A stretch of DNA of 64,000 nucleotides from Acidithiobacillus ferrooxidans ATCC 23270 (GTDB taxonomy: Bacteria > Pseudomonadota > Gammaproteobacteria > Acidithiobacillales > Acidithiobacillaceae), in assembly GCF_000021485.1 (NCBI RefSeq), contig NC_011761.1:2448001-2512000 (forward strand), read 5' to 3'. Below the pieces are notes generated by a model, which saw only the letters and a program-made list of their open reading frames with translations, was not told where the DNA came from and made no database searches. Below are positions 47,978-57,001 of this stretch, one piece after another. The number at the start of each line of letters is the position of its first letter. The stretch's first letter is position 1. A program made the position numbers and the translations under genes.

Positions 47978-48634
47978 TTGTATTGTCCTGAGTCATTTGC
48001 AGAAAACCGCCCGGAAATCCTGCGGGCACTGATTCAGTGTTATCCCCTCGCGACACTGGTCAGCATGGGCGGTAATAGTCTGGAGGCGAATCATATTCCC
48101 TTGTACCTCGTACCTGGTGAAGGACCGCAACCGGTGCTGCAGGGACACGTGGCACGCGCCAATCCCCTGTGGCGAGAGACGCTCCCGGACGATGAGGTGC
48201 TGGTCATCTTTCAGGGGCCGCAACACTACATCAGCCCCTCGTGGTACGCGACCAAGGCGGAAACCGGCAAGGTGGTGCCTACTTGGAACTATGCCGTCGT
48301 CCATGCCCACGGGCCGCTGCAGGTCAGGGACGATCCCTATTGGGTACGGCAACAGATGGTCGCCCTGACCGCGCAGCAGGAGAACAGTTTCACCCCGCCC
48401 TGGGAGGTGGGTGATGCGCATCGGGATTTTACGGATCGTCTCATCCAGCAGGTAGTGGGCATAGAAATCCCCATCTCCCGCTGGGTGGGCAAGTGGAAAA
48501 TCAGTCAGAACCAGCCGGTTGGCAACCGTGACAGTGTCGTCGCGCACCTGGAGCAGCAAAACCAAGCTGGCTCTGAGGCCATGGCTGAATATATTCTGGC
48601 CGGCGTGAAAGGCGGCAAAAGGGACCATCCTTGA
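47978..48634 (+). CDS. PaiB-family FMN-binding protein
   Basis: 218 residues from a TTG at 47978 with a perfect AGGAGG six bases before it (47966-47971), which settles the start against the ATG-like codon at 47936. 'YCPESFAENRPEILRALIQ', 'EANHIPLYLV', 'PSWYATKAETGKVVPTWNYA' and 'VVGIEIPISRWVGKWKISQN' are typical of PaiB, named a negative regulator in Bacillus and structurally an FMN-binding split barrel. In Bacillus PaiB is paired with the PaiA acetyltransferase, absent here. Confidence 0.92.
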   Translation: MYCPESFAENRPEILRALIQCYPLATLVSMGGNSLEANHIPLYLVPGEGPQPVLQGHVARANPLWRETLPDDEVLVIFQGPQHYISPSWYATKAETGKVVPTWNYAVVHAHGPLQVRDDPYWVRQQMVALTAQQENSFTPPWEVGDAHRDFTDRLIQQVVGIEIPISRWVGKWKISQNQPVGNRDSVVAHLEQQNQAGSEAMAEYILAGVKGGKRDHP

Positions 48635-48675
48635 TGACGATTACCGTGGGTTTTCTGGTGTTTCCGGGTATCCAA

Positions 48676-48870
48676 CTAGTAGGCCCATGCCGCATCCTCT
48701 TCCGGTTTTAGCCAGTCTTCAGCCAGTGAGGCTTCCGAAAGCAGTGCTTCTTCGTTGGCAGGCGGCGTCAGCAGGGTCAGCAAGGCACGACCTACAGGCA
48801 ATGCCTTGTTCATCCCTACTGGATGTATCCTTCCTTGCGCATCAATTTCCACTTCAATGGGTTGCAGCAT
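48676..48870 (-). CDS. Small orphan antitoxin-like protein
   Basis: 64 residues: 'EVEIDAQGRIHPV' and 'ALLTLLTPP' form a short AbrB-like beta hairpin and 'LAEDWLKPEEDAAWAY' an acidic helical tail, as in small VapB/DUF2281-like antitoxins. No toxin gene follows on this strand: the next sequence is the 3' end of the convergent paiB-like gene. Confidence 0.6.
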   Translation of the reverse strand: MLQPIEVEIDAQGRIHPVGMNKALPVGRALLTLLTPPANEEALLSEASLAEDWLKPEEDAAWAY

Positions 48871-48916
48871 AGCTCAACCCTCGAACATAATTCAGTTGAA
48901 CAACGACTCAACCCCA

Positions 48917-49018
48917 TCATAGATCATACCCCAACACCCGAAAGTTCTTCCGCATTTCCTCTTCCAGCCGCCGCCCTTCGGCCAACTGTTCCGACAGTTC
49001 CTTGGTCAGCCGATCCAT
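48917..49018 (-). pseudogene. hsdM: hsdM C-terminal remnant (second copy)
   Basis: Reads '[20 protein letters not shown]' then '[13 protein letters not shown]' and a stop, about 87 percent identical in DNA to the 3' end of the intact hsdM (37818-37921). At 49019 it joins directly, out of frame, to codons 1-4 and the upstream region of hsdM, so about 480 codons are deleted. It is a diverged allele, not a simple copy. Confidence 0.88.
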
Positions 49019-49074
49019 CCGCGCGGCATGGTATCCCTTTTGATTCTTTGGGATGTTATATCATGAAAAGGCGG
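49019..49074 (+). repeat. 56-bp exact repeat, copy 2 (partner 39385-39440)
   Basis: Identical to 39385-39440, covering hsdM codons 1-4 and the upstream 45 bp. Exactness contrasts with the diverged C-terminal part next to it. Confidence 0.9.
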
Positions 49075-49149
49075 AGTGGTGAGAGCGGCGTTGGAACGCT
49101 CCCGGTCGAATGTAAATGGGCAGATGCCCGCAACCGTCAAATACCAAAA

Positions 49150-49174
49150 GACCCCGCCGATTCTTCGGCGGGGT
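49150..49174 (-). terminator. Terminator of the lipoprotein gene
   Basis: Perfect GACCCCGCCGA/TCGGCGGGGTC hairpin with a TTCT loop. On the minus strand it is followed by TTTTGGT, so it ends the lipoprotein transcript. Confidence 0.85.
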
Positions 49175-49201
49175 CCCATCACAAACAACAGGCGTGATGA
49201 A

Positions 49202-49507
49202 TTACTTCATCATCGACTTTTTGAACATCCGCTCCACCTTCGTGTTGGCTTCATCAGCCTTCTGATTGGCAGCGTTGGCGGTGCTCATCGCCTGATCAGC
49301 GGTGCTCTGCGCGGCGTTGGCTTTGCTCAGGGCATCGGTAGCGGTGCTCTGCGCAGCGTTGGCCTTGGCCAGTGCTTCGTTGGCGGTGGACTGCGCGGCA
49401 TCAGCCTTCGCAGAAACCTTGGCAAGGTCAGAACTGGTCGCACAACCGGCCAGGCCCAAGGGCAAAATCAGCGCAGTTACCTTCAAAGCGGTGGTGAACT
49501 TGCTCAT
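49202..49507 (-). CDS. Alanine-zipper outer-membrane lipoprotein
   Basis: 101 residues: signal peptide with lipobox 'LAGC' (Cys22), then a coiled coil of four 14-residue units (residues 37-91), 'AAQSTANEALAKAN' being the first, and 'KSMMK' at the C-terminus. Built like Lpp (Braun lipoprotein) and OprI: a helical trimer with an Ala-rich core; the C-terminal Lys could attach to peptidoglycan. Preceded by AAAGGAGACTGCT and followed by a strong terminator. Confidence 0.85.
   Translation of the reverse strand: MSKFTTALKVTALILPLGLAGCATSSDLAKVSAKADAAQSTANEALAKANAAQSTATDALSKANAAQSTADQAMSTANAANQKADEANTKVERMFKKSMMK
49235..49399 (-). repeat. 42-bp tandem repeats in the lipoprotein gene
   Basis: Four imperfect 42-bp units encode 14-residue repeats. 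The third and fourth are more diverged. Copy number may vary by slippage. Confidence 0.75.
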
Positions 49508-49910
49508 AGCAGTCTCCTTTGTTGGGTTGGAAAACGAGCAAACAAAGCATAGCTAAAAAAACAACAACGCGCCAGTCCTTACACACAGTCTTTACACACG
49601 TTTCTCCGGTGGTGCCGCAATCCGGTGCATCAGTCGCACGAGCGACCACCCGGCCCACCTTCACCGGCACGCCACAAAAAATGGATCACCTCTTTTAACC
49701 TGATCCAACATCATCCAGCCGACATGATGACAGAGCATAGACTGCGGGTGGGGCGGCCCCATCTCATTGTTTACAAATAAATAAAATTATCTTCTTGACT
49801 TTTATCATATTTTTTGTAAAATGCTGTTTCATTTCGTCTTTTGAGAAAACTGCCAGTATCATTGCGGCCGGGAGGGGTCGCCACAGACCAGCTTAGATAA
49901 GGAGATAGAC
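49508..49910. other. Divergent regulatory region
   Basis: 403 bp between the leftward lipoprotein and the rightward secreted protein. No gene. It holds the promoter at 49795-49822 and an A+T-rich segment from 49760 to 49830. CACACAGTCTTTACACACG near 49580-49600 contains two TTACACAC half-sites. Confidence 0.45.
49795..49822 (+). promoter_or_regulatory. Sigma-70-type promoter for 49911 gene
   Basis: -35 TTGACT (49795-49800, 5/6) and -10 TAAAAT (49817-49822, 5/6) separated by 16 bp, leaving a leader of about 80 nt. Confidence 0.6.
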
Positions 49911-50489
49911 TTGATACGACGATTATCTGCCGGGATGAGTCTTGCCCTGTCGACGTTTTTTCTGCCCAACGCCCTGGCGCCGAATCTGCCGGACTCGCCC
50001 GCACCATTCCTCGGCACTCCCATCAGCAGTATCGGCGACCCCCTGAAGCCGGGCGTCAGCCTGGGTGATACCACCGATGCCCAACCTGTTACGGACTCCA
50101 CTCAGGCACAGGGGGCCAGTGATGGCGCGCTGCTCATGCACCACGGATTTTTTTATTTGCGGCGCGTAACCGCCTATAACGCACTTGCTGATCAGACAAA
50201 CAGCGACCCGGATATTTCGGCCTGCGGTCCCAACCGGCCGGATCAGGTGGCGCTGTCACAGGACCTGTTCTTCCGCAAAAACGGGGGCAACCGCTGTGGC
50301 GAACGCATCAACATCATCCTACGTTCCGGGCGCGTCATTCATGGCGTAGTCTGGGATACCATGAATCCCCGCTACCACATGGCAGCCGATATACTTATGG
50401 GCAGCGTTCAGCACGCCGTGGATTTTGGCGTCAAGCAGGCCAAACTGCGTTTCGTCCATTCCATGGCACCCGTCACCAACGGCATCTAA
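49911..50489 (+). CDS. Secreted 3D/RlpA-like (double-psi barrel) protein
   Basis: 192 residues starting at TTG 49911 with AAGGAG six bases upstream. A short hydrophobic leader (AGMSLALSTFFLPNALA) is followed by a Pro-rich stretch, then a C-terminal domain 'VTAYNALADQTNSDPDISAC' through 'QVALSQDLFF', 'CGERINIIL' and 'GVVWDTMNPR' reminiscent of the 3D/RlpA double-psi beta-barrel fold, which includes lytic transglycosylase-like and cell-wall-binding domains. Two cysteines (SACGPN and RCGERI) may form a disulfide. Family membership is by pattern and needs a profile search. Confidence 0.6.
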   Translation: MIRRLSAGMSLALSTFFLPNALAPNLPDSPAPFLGTPISSIGDPLKPGVSLGDTTDAQPVTDSTQAQGASDGALLMHHGFFYLRRVTAYNALADQTNSDPDISACGPNRPDQVALSQDLFFRKNGGNRCGERINIILRSGRVIHGVVWDTMNPRYHMAADILMGSVQHAVDFGVKQAKLRFVHSMAPVTNGI

Positions 50490-50520
50490 GCGGGCACCGC
50501 ACGCGGTTCGGGCGGTTTGG

Positions 50521-51861
50521 TCAGCCTTCCGCCCATCCTGCTGCCATCATGGCTTCGACCTCGGCAACCTCCTTGGGTACTTCGCTCGACAAAACATCCG
50601 GACCGCCGGTGGTCACCAGCACGTCGTCTTCGATGCGAACCCCGATACCGCGCCAACGCTCCGGTACCGATGGATTATCCGGCGAGAAGTACAGGCCCGG
50701 CTCCACCGTCAGCACCATCCCCGCCTCCAGTTTCCGCCAGGACTGATCCGCGCTGCGATAGTGGCCGACGTCATGAACGTCCATGCCCAGCCAGTGCCCC
50801 GTCCGGTGCATATAGAAGGCCTTGTAGCTGCCCTGCTCGATGACTGCGTCGCGACTGCCGGAAAGTATCTTCAGCTCCAACAAGCCGTCCACCAGCACCT
50901 TGACGGCCTCGTCATGATAATCGGTAACGGAGCGCCCTACCTGTACGGCGGCGATTGCCACTTTCTGACTGGCCAGAACGACTTCGTAAACTTCCCGTTG
51001 TGCGGGGCTGAAAACCCCGTTCACCGGCAAGGTCCTGGTGATGTCTCCGGCGTAGGCGCCGACCTCTGCACCGGCGTCGATCAGTACCAGATCGCCATCG
51101 CGCAGTTCCGCATCATTTTCCGTGTAGTGCAGAATGCAACCGTTGATTCCGCCACCGACGATACTGGGATACGCCACGCTGGGCGATCCGAGGCGACGAA
51201 AAACATGCTCGATCTCGGCGGCCAGTTCGTATTCCAGCATACCCGGACGACATTGGCGCATGCCATGGCGATGCCCGGCACCGCTGATGCCTACCGCCGC
51301 CCGCAGGATTTCGATCTCTTCGGGGTCTTTGAACAACCGCATCTCATGGATCAGGTCGGCAACATCGACCACTTCGAGTGGGTAGCGCACACCCTGGCGA
51401 ATCTTGCTCTTGGCAACATTGCGCCAGTGCATGACCCGCGCGTCGAAATCCGTGGACTGACCCATGGGATAAAACAGCAATTCCCGATTTTCCAGCAGTT
51501 GTGGAAGAACGTCGTTCAGGTCATGAATCGAGAGGCAACGATCCACCTGACATTGCTCAAGAGCACCCTCCAGCCCAGCGCGACGCCCATCCCAGGTTTC
51601 CCGCTCGGGATCACGGGGACGGCAGAACAAGATCTGTTCCCCGTCGGCGTGTCCCGGTGCCAGCACCAGTATAGCCTCCGGCTCTGCAAAGCCGGTCAGA
51701 TAGAGGAAATCGCTGTCGCCGCGAAATGGGTACTGTACATCGCCGTTACGGCTCTTGGGTGTGGCGGTGGGTATGATCGCGACACCGGCAGTGTGCATCT
51801 TCTGCATCAGCAGACGACGGCGGGCGGCATGATCGGGGCGAGGCAAATCAAGCTTGGGCAT
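50521..51861 (-). CDS. pepP: Xaa-Pro aminopeptidase PepP
   Basis: 446 residues, M24 metallopeptidase removing the N-terminal residue before Pro. N-terminal domain 'RGDSDFLYLTGFAEPEAIL', catalytic domain with metal ligands Asp in 'LVLIDAGAEVGAYAGDITR', His in 'HRTGHWLGMDVHDVG', Glu in 'LTVEPGLYF' and 'VRIEDDVLVT'. Length fits E. coli PepP (441). Leftward, single gene or read together with the DUF4168 gene upstream. Confidence 0.95.
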   Translation of the reverse strand: MPKLDLPRPDHAARRRLLMQKMHTAGVAIIPTATPKSRNGDVQYPFRGDSDFLYLTGFAEPEAILVLAPGHADGEQILFCRPRDPERETWDGRRAGLEGALEQCQVDRCLSIHDLNDVLPQLLENRELLFYPMGQSTDFDARVMHWRNVAKSKIRQGVRYPLEVVDVADLIHEMRLFKDPEEIEILRAAVGISGAGHRHGMRQCRPGMLEYELAAEIEHVFRRLGSPSVAYPSIVGGGINGCILHYTENDAELRDGDLVLIDAGAEVGAYAGDITRTLPVNGVFSPAQREVYEVVLASQKVAIAAVQVGRSVTDYHDEAVKVLVDGLLELKILSGSRDAVIEQGSYKAFYMHRTGHWLGMDVHDVGHYRSADQSWRKLEAGMVLTVEPGLYFSPDNPSVPERWRGIGVRIEDDVLVTTGGPDVLSSEVPKEVAEVEAMMAAGWAEG

Positions 51862-51983
51862 TTGGCGGACCTCCTATATGCCCTATTATCACACAAAGCA
51901 CAGATGCGAAGGAAAGGCCGAAAAAAGCACAAGCGGGCGCGCCGACAATCCCGGAAGGAAAGCGGCGCTGGCCAGGGTGGGTT

Positions 51984-52424
51984 TTACCGCATGTCTGACT
52001 CGACCTCTTTCGCGAAATCCGGATCGCTCTGGGTCTGCCTGAGCAGGCTGGAATACTGCTCTGCGGTCAGGTGATTTTTAGCGAGTATATCGTCCACCTT
52101 CGTCATATAGGATTTTTTCAACTCTTCCCGCTGGGTGGCGGTGATACCCTTCCGACTCAAGGCAGTGTGGACCTGTTCATTGAGTGGCTTGATCTCCTGG
52201 ACGGCTGCCGCGAAATTCTTTACTTCCGCAGGGCTTGCCGCTGCACCCCCGGCTACCGCTGTGCGCATCAACCCTGGTGCCGATGTCCCTATGCTGGACG
52301 CGAACGCCGTGCCGGCCCCAAGGCCCATCAGGCCGAAAGCAGCCAAAACGACCCCCGCCATACCCCTCCGCAGCGGTGAATGAAATAGGCCCTGTGCAGC
52401 AGAGTAAACCGGTAACTTTTGCAT
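51984..52424 (-). CDS. DUF4168 secreted protein
   Basis: 146 residues. Signal-like hydrophobic stretch 'GMAGVVLAAFGLMGLGAGTA' then the DUF4168 domain: 'SPAEVKNFAAAVQEIKPLNE' and 'ILAKNHLTAEQYSSLLRQTQ'. Periplasmic helical protein of unknown function, frequent in proteobacteria and cyanobacteria. Confidence 0.75.
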   Translation of the reverse strand: MQKLPVYSAAQGLFHSPLRRGMAGVVLAAFGLMGLGAGTAFASSIGTSAPGLMRTAVAGGAAASPAEVKNFAAAVQEIKPLNEQVHTALSRKGITATQREELKKSYMTKVDDILAKNHLTAEQYSSLLRQTQSDPDFAKEVESDMR

Positions 52425-52593
52425 AATATTCCTCCTTTCAGACGATCATAAAAACACCGGGCAGCTTCACATATCAGCAATTTATGTGATGTATTACCTG
52501 CAGTTACAGGTCACACTAACCGCTCCGGAAGGATATTGCAAGCCGCGGGCCTTCCTGCTGGCAGGTGCGTTGCGACCATCAGTGCGCCAGGAT

Positions 52594-53952
52594 TCACTCC
52601 GCAGCAAAGGCGGCCTCCATTGCATCACCCAGGCGGCCCGCCGGGTGCAGTTTAAACGTGGCGGCAGCCGAAATCTTGTCGCTGCGCGGGAGAATGGCGC
52701 CTTTGAAGCCCAACTTGACGGCTTCACGAACCCGTGCCTCGGTGCCCGCCACCGGACGCACCTCTCCCGCCAGACCCAATTCGCCAAAGACCACCCGACG
52801 GCCCTCCAGGGGTTTATTGCGAAAACTGCTGACCAAGGCGAGGGCCACGGCAAGGTCGGCGGCAGGTTCGTTGACTTTGATCCCCCCCGCGATATTCACA
52901 AAGACATCCTGATCAAAAAACATGCTGTCACCGTGACGATGCAGAATGGCCAGAAGGAGGGAAAGGCGGTTGGGGTCCAGACCGATGGCAACCCTGCGCG
53001 GATTCGCCAGAGGACTCGGGGTTACCAGCGCCTGCACCTCCACCAGCAGGGGGCGGGTTCCTTCCTGCGTCGCCAGCACCACGCTCCCTGCCACGGGTCG
53101 CTCATGCTGCGACAGGAAAAGCTGCGAAGGATTGGCGACCTCGCTCAAGCCCTCTTCATGCATCTGGAAAACACCCAGTTCGTTGGCCGCCCCAAAGCGG
53201 TTCTTGATGGCGCGCACGATCCGGTAGGGGCTACCCGCCTCCCCTTCGAAATAGAGCACGGTATCCACCATGTGTTCGAGCACACGAGGGCCAGCAATGG
53301 CTCCCTCCTTGGTCACATGACCCACCAGCCACACCGTGGTGCCCGTCGCCTTGGCGAAACGCACCAGGCGTGCCGCACACTCCCGCACTTGCGCCACCGA
53401 GCCGGGGGCCGATTGCAGTGTGTCGGTATAGACGGTCTGAATGGAATCCACCAGCACCAGTGCGGGCTGTTCGCCCCGGAGCAGCCCCTCGATCGCTTCA
53501 AGATGGTTTTCGGCGACCACCCGTACGGGGCTCCGGCCCAGCCCCAGGCGCTGCGCCCGTAAGGCGACTTGTGCCGCCGACTCCTCCCCGGTGACGTAAA
53601 GCACCTTGCTGACCTGAGCCAGGTGATGGGCAGTCTGGAGCAGGAGGGTGGATTTTCCGATGCCCGGCTCCCCGCCCAGAAGAATGGCTGCCCCCGGCAC
53701 CTGCCCGCCGCCCAGCACCCGGTCGAGTTCTGCCAGGCCCGTCGTGCTGCGCCCCACATCCGTGATCGGCACCGCATGCAGAAATTGCGGCGGGCTGGCC
53801 GTGGCATAGGTGGTTTGGGATTTGGCCACGGTCTTCTCCACGCGCTGTTCGACGAAGCTGTTCCATGCACCGCAATCTGGACAGCGTCCCAGCCATTTAT
53901 TGCTGATACTGCCGCATTCCTGGCAAACGAAAAGGGTTTTGTCGCGACTCAT
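52594..53952 (-). CDS. radA: DNA repair protein RadA
   Basis: 452 residues. N-terminal zinc finger C-x2-C...C-x2-C ([19 protein letters not shown]), RecA-like ATPase '[14 protein letters not shown]', the RadA-specific '[13 protein letters not shown]' (KNRFG motif) and a Lon-like C-terminal domain '[16 protein letters not shown]'. Helicase-like branch-migration factor in recombination. Start overlaps the alr stop by four bases; alr-radA coupling is common. Confidence 0.96.
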
Positions 53953-55043
53953 GAAACCAACCGGCGCGGTACCCGCATCTGCATGCGACAGCTCATTTCA
54001 TAGGAGATCGTACCGAGTTCCGCGGCCAGAGATTCGAGAGGCGGTCCGCCAGCCCCCATGAGGACGACGGGAGCGCCAATGTCTGCCTCCACGGCCGTCA
54101 GGTCCACAAACAGCATATCCATGCTGACCCGCGCCAAAGTGCGGGTAGTCTGCCCGGCTACCGTGACCGGCGCGCCACACCCCAGATGACGCGGATAACC
54201 GTCGCCGTAACCCGCTGCCACCACTCCCACCCGACAGCGCGCCGGGGCCTGCCAGGCTGCGCCATAACCCAGCCAGTCACCGGGGCCGAGTTCGCGGATG
54301 GCCACCACCGCACTGCGCCAGGAAAGCACTGGTTGCAAACCGATTTCGCTGCCGCGACGCCCGGCGAAGGGCGAAAGACCGTAGAGCATGAGTCCGGGCC
54401 GCACCCAGTACTGGTGGGTAAAGGGCAGCGCCAGCACCCCCCCGGAATTGGCGAGGCTGTGCTGACCTGCGGTGACGTGACCGACGTGCGCAATGGCATC
54501 GGCGAAAACACCCGCCTGTTGACGGTTGAAGGGGTCGTCCGGCGTATCGGAGCGGGCAAGATGGCTCATCAGCCCCAACACCTCCCAGCGGGGGTGGCGT
54601 TGCAAAGCAGCAAACAGGGCGGGCAATCGTTCCGGGGCAAAACCCAGCCGGTGCATGCCCGTATCCACCTTGATAAACAGGCGCAACGCAGCATCCGCAG
54701 CACGGGTCTCCAGCCACTGCAACTGGCGTTGTTCGTGAATCACCAGCAGATAAGCGCGTTCTGCGGCGACGGATACTTCGTCAGCGTCAAAAGGCCCCCC
54801 CAGCAGGCAGATGGGGCGCTCCAGCCCCAAGGCATGAAGCGCTTCCGCCTCTTCCAGGGAGGCCACTGCAAAGGCGTCCACTCCCGCCTCGGCCAGCACC
54901 GGGGCGCAAAGGGTCACTCCATGCCCATAAGCATTCGCCTTTACCGCCGCCATGATTCGTGCGCGGGGTGCATGTTCGCGCACCACCGCTACATTATGGC
55001 GCAGCGCGGCAGCGGAGATATCGGCAACAATCGGGCGGGTCAT
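53949..55043 (-). CDS. alr: Alanine racemase Alr
   Basis: PLP enzyme making D-Ala for peptidoglycan. From ATG 55043 364 residues: PLP Lys in '[12 protein letters not shown]', '[11 protein letters not shown]', catalytic Tyr in '[13 protein letters not shown]' and '[14 protein letters not shown]'. The frame is open to 55058; five extra residues there are not conserved. Upstream of radA in the same run. Confidence 0.95.
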
Positions 55044-55129
55044 GGGCCAATGATACACCCCAACGCGCGAGAAAATCCCGTGAAAAAATACATGGACGGC
55101 ACGCCGATGATCAGGCCTGGTGCAGGCAA

Positions 55130-56503
55130 CTAATGCCCGAAGCCATCCCCGGACGGCGCATAATTCTCAAAACGGGTATATTCACCGAAGAAACTCATCC
55201 GAACCGTCCCGATGGGTCCGTTGCGCTGTTTACCGATGATCACCTCGGCAATGCCCTTCACCTCTTCCTTGTCCTTGTAATACACCTCATCGCGATAGAG
55301 GAAGAGGATCAGGTCGGCATCCTGTTCAATGGCGCCGGATTCGCGCAGATCGGACATCTGCGGACGCTTCTCGGTACGATTTTCCAGACTTCGGTTGAGC
55401 TGGGAGAGGGCAATGACCGGGATCGACAGCTCTTTGGCCAACGCCTTGAGCGAGCGGCTGATCTCGGAAATCTCGGCGACCCGGTTATCACCCCGTCCCG
55501 GCACCTGCATGAGTTGCAGATAGTCCACCACGATCAAAGCCAGGCCATGCTCCCGCTTCAACCGACGCGCCCGCGAGCGCAAATCCGTCGGGGTCAGCGC
55601 GGCAGAATCGTCGGCGAACAGGGGCGCGTTGCCGAGCTCACCGATGGCGTGGGCGATGCGCGGCCAATCGTCATTACCCAGGCTGCCATTGCGCAGGCGG
55701 TGCTGATCCACCCGCCCCCGCGACGAGAGCGCGCGCAGGACGATCTCGTCGGTCGGCATTTCCATGCTGAAGACCGCGACAGGCTTGCCTTCGATACAGG
55801 CGACATGCTCCGCTATATTCATGGCGAAAGAGGTTTTTCCCATACTCGGACGGCCCGCGACAATAACGAGCTGGCCCGGGTGGAGGCCGGAGGTTTTCTC
55901 GTCCAGATCGGCAAAGCCCGTGGACAGCCCCGTGACGCCCTTCCTCTCGCGGGCGATGGTCTCGATCCGGTCGATAACCGCCGGAAGTGCATCCTTGAGT
56001 TGCTGGAAGCCTTCACCGGCTCGCTGCTGTCCTTCGGCGAGATGAAAGACCCGGCTTTCGGCCTCGTCCAACAAGGCCTGAGCCTGCCGCCCTTCCGGGC
56101 GGTAGGCAAGCTCGGCAATTTCCCGACCGACCCGAATGAGGTCACGCAGGGTGGCCCGCTCCCGCACGATCCGCGCATAGGCGAGCACATTGGCCGCCGA
56201 GGGTGTCTCGTTGGCCAGCATGAGGAGATACTGCACCCCGCCCACATCGGCGAGCTGCTCATGATCCTGCAACCACTCGGAGACCGTGATGGCGTCCACC
56301 GCCCGCCCGGCGCCCAGCATGGCGCTGATAGCCTGGAAAATCTGGCGGTGGCGACGCTCATAAAAATCTTCGGCCGTCACCGCCTCAGTGACCTGCTCCG
56401 CCGTCTCGGGGTCGATCAGCAGGGCGCCGATGACGGATTGCTCCGCCTCAATAGAGTGCGGCGGGGCCTTGACCCCGCCGCCGTAGTCTGCCGAATCAGA
56501 CAC
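55130..56503 (-). CDS. dnaB: Replicative DNA helicase DnaB
   Basis: 457 residues. N-terminal domain '[19 protein letters not shown]', linker, C-terminal RecA-like domain with Walker A '[15 protein letters not shown]', '[11 protein letters not shown]' (Walker B region) and '[20 protein letters not shown]' with the arginine finger region. No intein. Last gene of the rpsF-rpsR-DUF2232-rplI-dnaB run, 14 bp after rplI. Confidence 0.97.
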
Positions 56504-56517
56504 GCCCGGGCCTGGGA

Positions 56518-56964
56518 TCAGGCGCGCTCGACGAAGACCATCACATCCAGTTCGACCTCCGGGTGCAAATGCACACGCACCGGGAATTCGCCGATCCGTT
56601 TGATCGGCCCTCCCGCCAGACGGATTTCGGAATGAGCCACTTCGTGACCCAGGGCCGCCAGAGCCGCGCTGATGTCATGCAGGCCCACCGAGCCGAACAA
56701 ACGACCATCCTCGCCCGCCTGCAGGGCAATCGTAACCATGGCATCGGCCAGCGCCGCGGCGCGCTGTTGCGCGGCTAGCAGGCGTTCTGCCTCCACCTGT
56801 TCCAGCGCCGCCTTACGGGCGGCAAAATCTTCCAGATTGCGCTGGTTGGCCACTACGGCCTTGCCCTGCGGCACCAGGAAATTACGCCCGTAACCCGGGC
56901 GCACTTCGACCACATCGCCCAGACGCCCCAACTTGTTGATACGTTCCAGTAAAATCACTTTCAT
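56518..56964 (-). CDS. rplI: 50S ribosomal protein L9
   Basis: 148 residues from ATG 56964 (GAGGAATTTGAA upstream): 'MKVILLERINKLGRLGDVVE' start, 'VRPGYGRNFLVPQGKAV', long central helix and 'LFGSVGLHDISAAL'. The open frame extends to 57045 but the extra 27 residues are non-coding, overlapping nothing conserved. Confidence 0.97.
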   Translation of the reverse strand: MKVILLERINKLGRLGDVVEVRPGYGRNFLVPQGKAVVANQRNLEDFAARKAALEQVEAERLLAAQQRAAALADAMVTIALQAGEDGRLFGSVGLHDISAALAALGHEVAHSEIRLAGGPIKRIGEFPVRVHLHPEVELDVMVFVERA

Positions 56965-57001
56965 TTCAAATTCCTCCCAAAAATTCTCTGCAAAACCGCC
57001 A

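Noticed and set aside
49235-49399. CRISPR array
   Set aside because: The repeats are contiguous, coding and without unique spacers; no cas genes in the window.
50425-52074. 549-codon frame on + strand
   Set aside because: Antisense to pepP, which has all metal ligands.
54959-56635. 558-codon frame on + strand
   Set aside because: Antisense to dnaB.
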